Source of the DNA: Ulota crispa
Taxonomy: Eukaryota; Streptophyta; Bryopsida; Orthotrichales; Orthotrichaceae
Direction: 5' to 3'
NCBI GenBank assembly: GCA_963920765.1
Contig: OY987251.1
Coordinates: 11,597,219 to 11,661,218, forward strand
DNA length: 64,000 nt
The notes beneath the pieces are model-generated. The model had not been told where the DNA came from. It did not search any database and saw only the letters and a program-made list of their open reading frames with translations. A program made the position numbers and the translations under genes. Every line of letters begins with the position of its first letter. Positions within the stretch are counted from its first letter, which is position 1. Shown here in pieces: positions 58,842 through 64,000 of this stretch.

Positions 58842-59762
58842 CCCCTAAAGGACCATTGTCCCTTCAAGGGACAAATGGAATTTTGGGCATGTACCTATGG
58901 CTAAACTATTTTGCGTGATTTTTTTAAACTTTTATTAAAGGTGAGGAATTCAAAGATCTACGTGGGAGTGGAATTTTTTCTTCATTCCAATATTTATTGA
59001 AGAAGTTATGCATGAAAATTTAGAAAATGCTGCTCCTCAGGCAGCCAAAAACTTCTTTAAAAATTTCATTTTTTTCAAATAAAAATCTGAAATAGGTTCT
59101 TTAGACTTACATAGACGTGGGGAGCTTTGAATCATTAAATATTGATAGATGAGATGAAAGTTATGAGGAGTTTTTGTTTGCAGGTAGGTGTGGTTTTACT
59201 CTAAAAAAAAACTTATAAAATTCATTTTTGAATGCAAATTTAACATTTTTGCAAAAAATAACTATTGGAAAGGATGAAGATTGCTTGCTAGAACAATCTC
59301 ACCATTGGGATTATTGTGATTCAATTCCATTGCAAGGTTATTAACAAAGTAAAATTTTGGTCAATCTCAAACCTTCTTCTTTTTAAAGTATTTTTAAGAA
59401 TGAAAATTAAGTATATTTTGTTTTGGTTTTTTTCCAAAGATTTTCAACTCAATTCCCCACCACAAAAAAATAAACCCCAAAACTCCATGGTGCAAAAAAT
59501 TTAAGTTAAAAAGGTTCAAAGTCAAATAATCTGGTCGTGCAAGTTGCAAAAAAGCTTGTTTTTTACACTTTAAGCGCAAATATCTTGCAATCTGTGCAGT
59601 CAAAGTTTTTAAGTTTTGAATGACACATTCCTATACAAGTCTAGTACAAGATCCTACGATTAGATATGCAAAAAGACCAATTTTCAAGCTTTTTACCTTT
59701 TGCCATAGAAATGGCTGTTTTGAGTGTTTTTTGACAAAATAAAGGCCATTGTCCTTTAGGGG
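58842..59762 (+). mobile_element. Family A TTAA element, diverged right half
   Basis: TTAA at 58838-58841 and 59763-59766. Ends CCCCTAAAGGACCATTG and CCCCTAAAGGACAATGG. Left half as family A; the right half is different. The opposite arm of the surrounding inverted duplication shows the uninterrupted target region. Confidence 0.85.
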
Positions 59763-60632
59763 TTAATAAGCATCTCCAAAAAGTTATAAAATTCCTTTTA
59801 TATAGATTTTAATGTTGGGTAACCACAACCAAATCTTAGAAAAATAGATATTTCATTATGATAATTAGATTTTGCTATTTGACTTATAAAATATGATAAG
59901 GCTTGAATCTTTGAACATAATGGTATTGTTATTTTGTCAAAAAAAATGGTTAAAAAACTAGACATATCTATTTTACAAGATTTGATCATGTTCACTTCAA
60001 CATTAAAAGCTACATAGAAAGAATTTTATAACTTTTTGGAGATGCTTGTCAGAAGAAAAGATGAGTGTATGGATGTTTCCTATGCATCCATGCAATTGAA
60101 TCTCAAAAATCTCATCAAATTTTTTTAACCAATTATCAAGTAAAACCAGAAATATCATGTAAATAATTCACCAAAAATAGGATTTTGGTTTTTTGAAACC
60201 CAAAATTGGTATGCTTGATTGAGATTGCATAAAAATTGAAGATTAGTTACCAAGATAATAAAATGCTGATTTAATTTTATAAAATGCCAAAGGATTTGAA
60301 TCTGTAAAACATGATGAACAAAAACAATGACAAGGGCGCGGTACAGTAGTTCAAAAGGTGTGATACACATATCAATCCCCTGAAAAAAATAAGAATCCAT
60401 ACAAATATTGCAAACTTCACAGGTATCCATCAAATTTTCCCTAATTGAAATAACTTGTATAGTACATATAAGATATGGAGTGTACAACATTGCCATAAAT
60501 AAAACTGTTATCAATAGTTTAAACTCAAAGTTTAACAACACATTAACACGCATGAACAGTAGAATACCGCATCTAAATTTTTCTAAATTAGAATAAATGA
60601 AACTCGTGATCGAGAATGAGGTAATTGCATAC

Positions 60633-60708
60633 CTCCATAACATTTTCAAACTCTCCCTTTTCTGCTGTTTCTTTGCAAAAGACTGATACATTCTCATGAC
60701 TTCACAAT
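60633..60708 (-). CDS. Candidate exon of unidentified minus-strand gene
   Basis: Minus strand, entered through a GATGCAG acceptor (or TTAG six bases earlier, to 60714) and left at GGAG followed by GTATGC. It reads CEVMRMYQSFAKKQQKRESL, a lysine-rich, helix-prone segment, and starts one base into a codon. It is the most protein-like part of a 206-codon open frame (60155-60775), the remainder of which runs into repeats and is not believed. Assigned to the same gene as the exons at 61245-63330 because strand and signals agree, but the exon linking it in phase to 61245-61280 was not found. Confidence 0.4.
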
Positions 60709-60763
60709 CTGCATCTAATTCCAGCACGTGCAATGAGCCAAAACATATGCAAATGTAGACATA

Positions 60764-61168
60764 AGGTCGGCACACCCATCAGCGACACCTCTTAATACCA
60801 CACTTTGGTTTTTGGCTGTTGTCCATCCACTGTTGAACTTAAAGTGGAGCACTAAATGTCACTTGCACAAGCAAATTTTGTCACATGTTAGTTGCTAAGT
60901 TGTTTTGAGGCAATTGGGATTGGGACCATCTCGTGCATTTATAAGAACACACTCAAGCACTTCCAAGGGTAGTTTAGAGTTACCTATAAGATCTTTTGAG
61001 CTGCAACTCTGCCATTTAATATAAAACATTCTACAATACCTTTTTCTTCAAAAATTACGTTCCTTGATAGCTTGTTGAAAGACTAACCCTACAGATTTTT
61101 TCCCGGAATTTTCCAAGACCTTGAGGTGCCCCAAAACCTTAAATGGTTGGGTATGGGTGTGCTTACCT
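60764..61168. mobile_element. TA-flanked AGGT-type element, intact relative of 43883-44604
   Basis: TA at 60762-60763 and 61169-61170. Ends AGGTCGGCACACCCAT and AGGTAAGCACACCCATAC. 405 bases, collinear with 43883-44604 but without its two TTAA insertions; lies in an intron of the minus-strand gene. Confidence 0.88.
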
Positions 61169-61244
61169 TATTAGTTCCAACCTGCAAGTGTTACTTTCCA
61201 GTGATGTCTTGAAAAAAAAGGCTCGTTTAGTAGAAATAGCTTAC

Positions 61245-61280
61245 CTCAGACTGACAATTCCGAATTATGATTTCAAGTTC
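61245..61280 (-). CDS. Candidate 36-base exon, unidentified gene
   Basis: Minus strand between GAATATAG acceptor and a strong CTGAG/GTAAGC donor. Reads ELEIIIRNCQSE in phase 0 at both ends, so it can follow the exon at 62865-62921 directly and continue its helical character. Lies between two miniature elements. Short exons are easily mis-called; the supporting points are the strong donor and the matching phase. Confidence 0.45.
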
Positions 61281-61438
61281 CTATATTCTCAGCAAAACCA
61301 GTACAATCGATCATGGACAATCCCCACAGATCCACATCATTGAAGCATAGTTTGTTTGGACGTGAGCACCAAAACACGAGGTACCCGAGGGCACCAGCTG
61401 CACACACTGAACTACAATCAAGGGCATAGCAGCCAGTA

Positions 61439-61832
61439 AGGTAGGTACCTCAAAAAGCGACATTTAAAGGGCTGATCTGCCTTTCCATGGGCATTTTGAA
61501 ACATGAAGATTTCAATCTAATTTTCAGACAAAAAGAAACGGATGTCAGATGTAATATAATGTTTTTCATATTTTTTAGAGTTTTATTGAATTGTGGATGA
61601 ATTTTTGAAGTTTTCTGAAGTATGTACGTATTTGTGACTCCAGGTCTCTTATAAATCATTCCCTTGTAACTTGTGAAGAGATGAGGTGAAATCAATGAGT
61701 ATGATTCACTTTTGTAGTAGAAGACACCTTTTTTTTATGACTAAAGAGGGTGCATTCAAGAACCACCTCATATCTAGAGCTACCTCTTGGATGCTTTTCA
61801 AGAGAGGGGATGCAATTTGAGCTACCTACCTT
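61439..61832. mobile_element. TA-flanked MITE family F, copy 3 (inverted)
   Basis: TA at 61437-61438 and 61833-61834. Ends AGGTAGGTACCTCAAA and AGGTAGGTAGCTCAAATT. Reverse-complement relative of 27603-27997 and 52971-53369; 394 bases. Confidence 0.85.
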
Positions 61833-61879
61833 ACCCCTAACAAGACCAACAACTCACCACCAAGCAAAGCATCATTAGA

Positions 61880-62129
61880 CAATGCTATTTTTGTGAGCAT
61901 AAAATGGTGACAATGAGCCATGAGCACAACCCAAGATATTGTGAGCGGGAACCAATTCTAAACTCAAAATCAATGAAAAAACTAAATAAATTGCAAAATT
62001 TTTAAGAGATGAGAATTTAAAATGCATGCTTATAGGGCCCTATGTACATGATTATAAGTGAGATATAGTATTCTAACAAAAAAATCTGGGTTCATTGCTC
62101 ACGGATCCCCGCTCACAATATAGCATTCC
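61880..62129. mobile_element. MITE family I, copy 2
   Basis: AATGCTATTTTTGTGAGCAT left; CGGATCCCCGCTCACAATAT then AGCATTC right. Same submotifs as 16485-16728, in the opposite orientation. Confidence 0.72.
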
Positions 62130-62442
62130 TTGCAAAGTATCCAAAAACCATCACCCAAAATGAGCATATCAGAAGCTATTTCTACATTTCAATGGCCTAA
62201 AAGACAGTAACCGAATACAAATACAAATCTCCAACTTTGGAGCAATTGTTCAAACACACACAATTGCAATAGGAAATTAGACAACCAGGTACAATTAGCA
62301 ATATCCACATTGTGAAGAACATTTAGTGAAGGGCTGTCACATACTAAAGTCGCGACTGATATCATAGCAACACTGGCATGCCTTAGGTACATGGTTAGGC
62401 ATATCAGTTACTTGATTCCAGTACCTAAACTCTGCACTAATA

Positions 62443-62618
62443 CAGTAGTGCCTCTTTAAGATGAATCTGTATAAGAAAAAACGGTTAGCTAAGATGAAGG
62501 AGATGACTGTCCCTGACGGTTGTGAAGCTAAAAAAAATGTGTTTGGTTACAATGAATGCTTTCCTTACACAAAATGAATATGCTGTCTGGATACCTTCAT
62601 CTTATTGAGGCATCACTG
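62443..62618. mobile_element. Tc1/pogo-like MITE, 176 bases
   Basis: TA at 62441-62442 and 62619-62620. Ends CAGTAGTGCCTCTTTAAGAT and CAGTGATGCCTCAATAAGAT. Same general terminus type as 7379-7688. Arms continue through GATGAAGG. Confidence 0.82.
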
Positions 62619-62864
62619 TACCTAGATCTTCCCTACATACCCTGGCCAAGTTTAGCAAAATTTCTACCAAGTTTTTTAATTTTAGCTAAACAGAATGTGA
62701 ATTCCACAGTATTGTATTTGAAATTTTAGCACATTCTAGCCATTTGAGCTACTTATGAAATTATATTTGGGGTCACTGCTACTCACATAATTTAGGTGTC
62801 AACCTTTCGCTATACCGAAAACTCATGAAACGAATCGAACTAAAAGTTGAAATGTAGGGATTAC

Positions 62865-62921
62865 CTCGATTTTCAAATCTTTGTCACAGCATTCTAATAT
62901 TAACAAATTTTGGTGTAGGTT
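62865..62921 (-). CDS. Exon of unidentified minus-strand gene
   Basis: A 57-base exon with a textbook acceptor (TGTTCTGATTTGCAG) and donor (ATCGAG/GTAATC). Reads NLHQNLLILECCDKDLKIE, phase 0 at both ends, so it joins the exon at 63166-63330 (ending SESE) and the one at 61245-61280 without a frame change. The composition suggests an alpha-helical, possibly coiled-coil stretch. No family recognised. Confidence 0.6.
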
Positions 62922-63165
62922 CTGCAAATCAGAACACTGAGAACAGTCCAACGGGTACGTTACTTGAAAGAAAATACAAAACCCTATTCGGCCTCATTAT
63001 GCTGAACTTTGCACTAAGGTCAAGCGCGTACCTATCAATTAAGGACCTGTCAATGCCCCATGATTAGTCGATACACAATTGTGCATAAAATCCATCATCG
63101 TATAAAACACAAAAAAAGCACACCCGAAATCATTTAAGCTTATTAAATTTGGTGATTCTAATTAC

Positions 63166-63330
63166 CTCGGACTCAGATAGGTGGCCCCTATCAACTGCAA
63201 CGAGATATACAAATTCAAAAGAGCAAGGATCGTCATCAATTTCAAGGTGTTTGCGACGCAGGTATTCTGGCCTCCCAGAGAACAAATGACTAAAAATAGT
63301 TATATTAGCCTCTTCACCAGCAGGGGAATA
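63166..63330 (-). CDS. Main recognisable exon of unidentified minus-strand gene
   Basis: A 55-codon open stretch containing EEANITIFSHLFSGRPEYLR, then RKHLEIDDDPCSFEFVYL and VAVDRGHLSESE, ending at GAG/GTAATT. Composition, lack of stops and mixed codon use look like conserved globular coding sequence. The 5' boundary is uncertain: an in-frame TAG ends at 63331, so either GTGTAG is the acceptor or the true exon is shorter. A candidate first coding piece is ATGGCC at 63448-63443 (start context AAATGGC, then LTWNPMSA and a weak donor). The plus frame 63181-63540 is its shadow. Function unknown; the direction is the same as RPT1, directly downstream of it. Confidence 0.65.
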
Positions 63331-63589
63331 CTACACACCCCTGCACGAAGCAGAGTCGGTAAGTATGGAACGGAGCAGAAAAAAATGAAAGAAAACTCCT
63401 ATTTCGGTAACTTTTCACAGCAGACATTGGATTCCAAGTCAGGGCCATTTAGGACTACACCAATACGGTGTCGCCTGCCAAGAGAATACCTCTTGGATAT
63501 CTTTACAATATCAGGTTACAATCTGTTTATCCGCCAATGAAACAAGATATCTCCGAACTTTATGAACACTTACAAAGTAAGGAACCGGG

Positions 63590-63747
63590 CTAATTGTACA
63601 CCATGTACTTGGGTGTCGCACTAAACTTCTGGTAACCTTTAATGACCTTATTGACAGCTTCCAAAAAGTCCTTCTCTGTCACAGTTTTCCTACGTGCTCG
63701 AATTGCGTACATGCCTGCCTCTGTACACACACTCCGAATATCGGCAC
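63590..63747 (-). CDS. RPT1: 26S proteasome regulatory ATPase Rpt1, last exon
   Basis: Minus strand, acceptor GTTATTCAG at 63756-63748, stop TAG at 63592-63590. The 51 full codons begin [19 protein letters not shown] and continue with [20 protein letters not shown], ending [12 protein letters not shown]. This is the C-terminal lid helices of the AAA+ domain of Rpt1 (subunit 7, PSMC2 in animals); KTVTEKDF and [15 protein letters not shown] agree with plant Rpt1 as I remember it, where the human form differs. Rpt1 is one of six ATPases in the base of the 19S particle, which unfolds ubiquitinated substrates and feeds them to the 20S core in cytosol and nucleus. The exon starts inside a glycine codon (NSTG/AD); upstream exons are outside the window. 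Confidence 0.94.
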
Positions 63748-64000
63748 CTGAATAACATAGTACTTGCATTAGTTTTGCAATTTCAGGTCACTGTTGACCA
63801 ACAGATATTCATAATTCTTCGCCCATCATTTTCATCGACGTCTTTATATACCATGTTGAGTCATGATATTCAAGTACTCTCCACTATCGTCTCTTTTACT
63901 GTCGTCACGTGAAAAATAACTCACCACCAAAAACCAAGCACAGACAGTCCCTAGCAACTACTTACACACTTGGAGACATATCAAACTTTTAATAAATCCA
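63748..64000 (-). other. Intron upstream of the last RPT1 exon
   Basis: No Rpt1 coding sequence (the expected upstream part ends in NSTG) is visible to the window edge, so the rest is intron. The plus frame 63694-63912 is a shadow of the exon and intron. Confidence 0.75.

Larger units (their letters stand above)
58130..60450. repeat. Large inverted duplication with nested elements
   Basis: Left arm about 58150-58840 plus 59763-59860, right arm about 59940-60385 inverted. Pairing runs from the family C terminus through CAATCTCAATCAAGCATAC, GCATGGATGCATAGGAA and AAGCATCTCCAAAAAGTTAT to a loop near 59860-59940. The left arm carries a complete family C element and a family A insertion; the right arm has only C terminal sequence. 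Confidence 0.75.

Noticed and set aside
60155-60775. 206-codon minus frame, the longest in the window
   Set aside because: Only the first part looks protein-like and it is followed by a splice donor. The remainder runs through family D and C terminal repeats and the inverted duplication.
61281-61440. Minus-strand open stretch just upstream of the 36-base exon that at first looked like a MutS-homologue segment
   Set aside because: On comparison from memory the conserved positions do not line up, and the frame stops before the strong splice donor.

Overview
The window is eukaryotic nuclear DNA, most likely from a green plant or streptophyte alga. The strongest evidence is the last exon of a 26S proteasome ATPase gene (RPT1) at the right edge, whose peptide has the form I remember from plants. 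Intron-split exons, CT-rich leader repeats and CACTA-, Stowaway-, pogo- and Tourist-like miniature elements fit this. Species cannot be read from the sequence.

Layout. (1) 1-2398 is relatively GC-rich and holds the 5' part of a minus-strand gene: exon 2 runs off the left edge, exon 1 carries the start codon, and a repeat-rich leader and promoter follow. (2) 2399-60600 is AT-rich and has no convincing gene. It is packed with short non-autonomous inverted-repeat elements, often nested, and no transposase, reverse transcriptase or LTR pair was recognised. (3) 60633-63330 holds four plausible exons of an unidentified minus-strand gene, with miniature elements in its introns. (4) 63590-63747 is the terminal exon of RPT1, also on the minus strand.

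The dominant theme is a group of over twenty elements flanked by TTAA, with termini of the form CCCYTNANNGNCC. They cover about 15 kb. TTAA target duplication is the hallmark of the piggyBac superfamily. Here it can be checked inside the window, because several insertions lie in repeats that have a second, uninterrupted copy. A second large group has TA flanks and AGGTAG-like termini; a third has TAA/TTA flanks (PIF/Harbinger-like). The nesting allows relative ages to be read off. Genes here do not form a pathway: the two right-hand genes are simply neighbours in the same orientation with very little space between them.

Limits: exon boundaries and repeat edges were read by eye, and boundaries described as approximate may be off by tens of bases.
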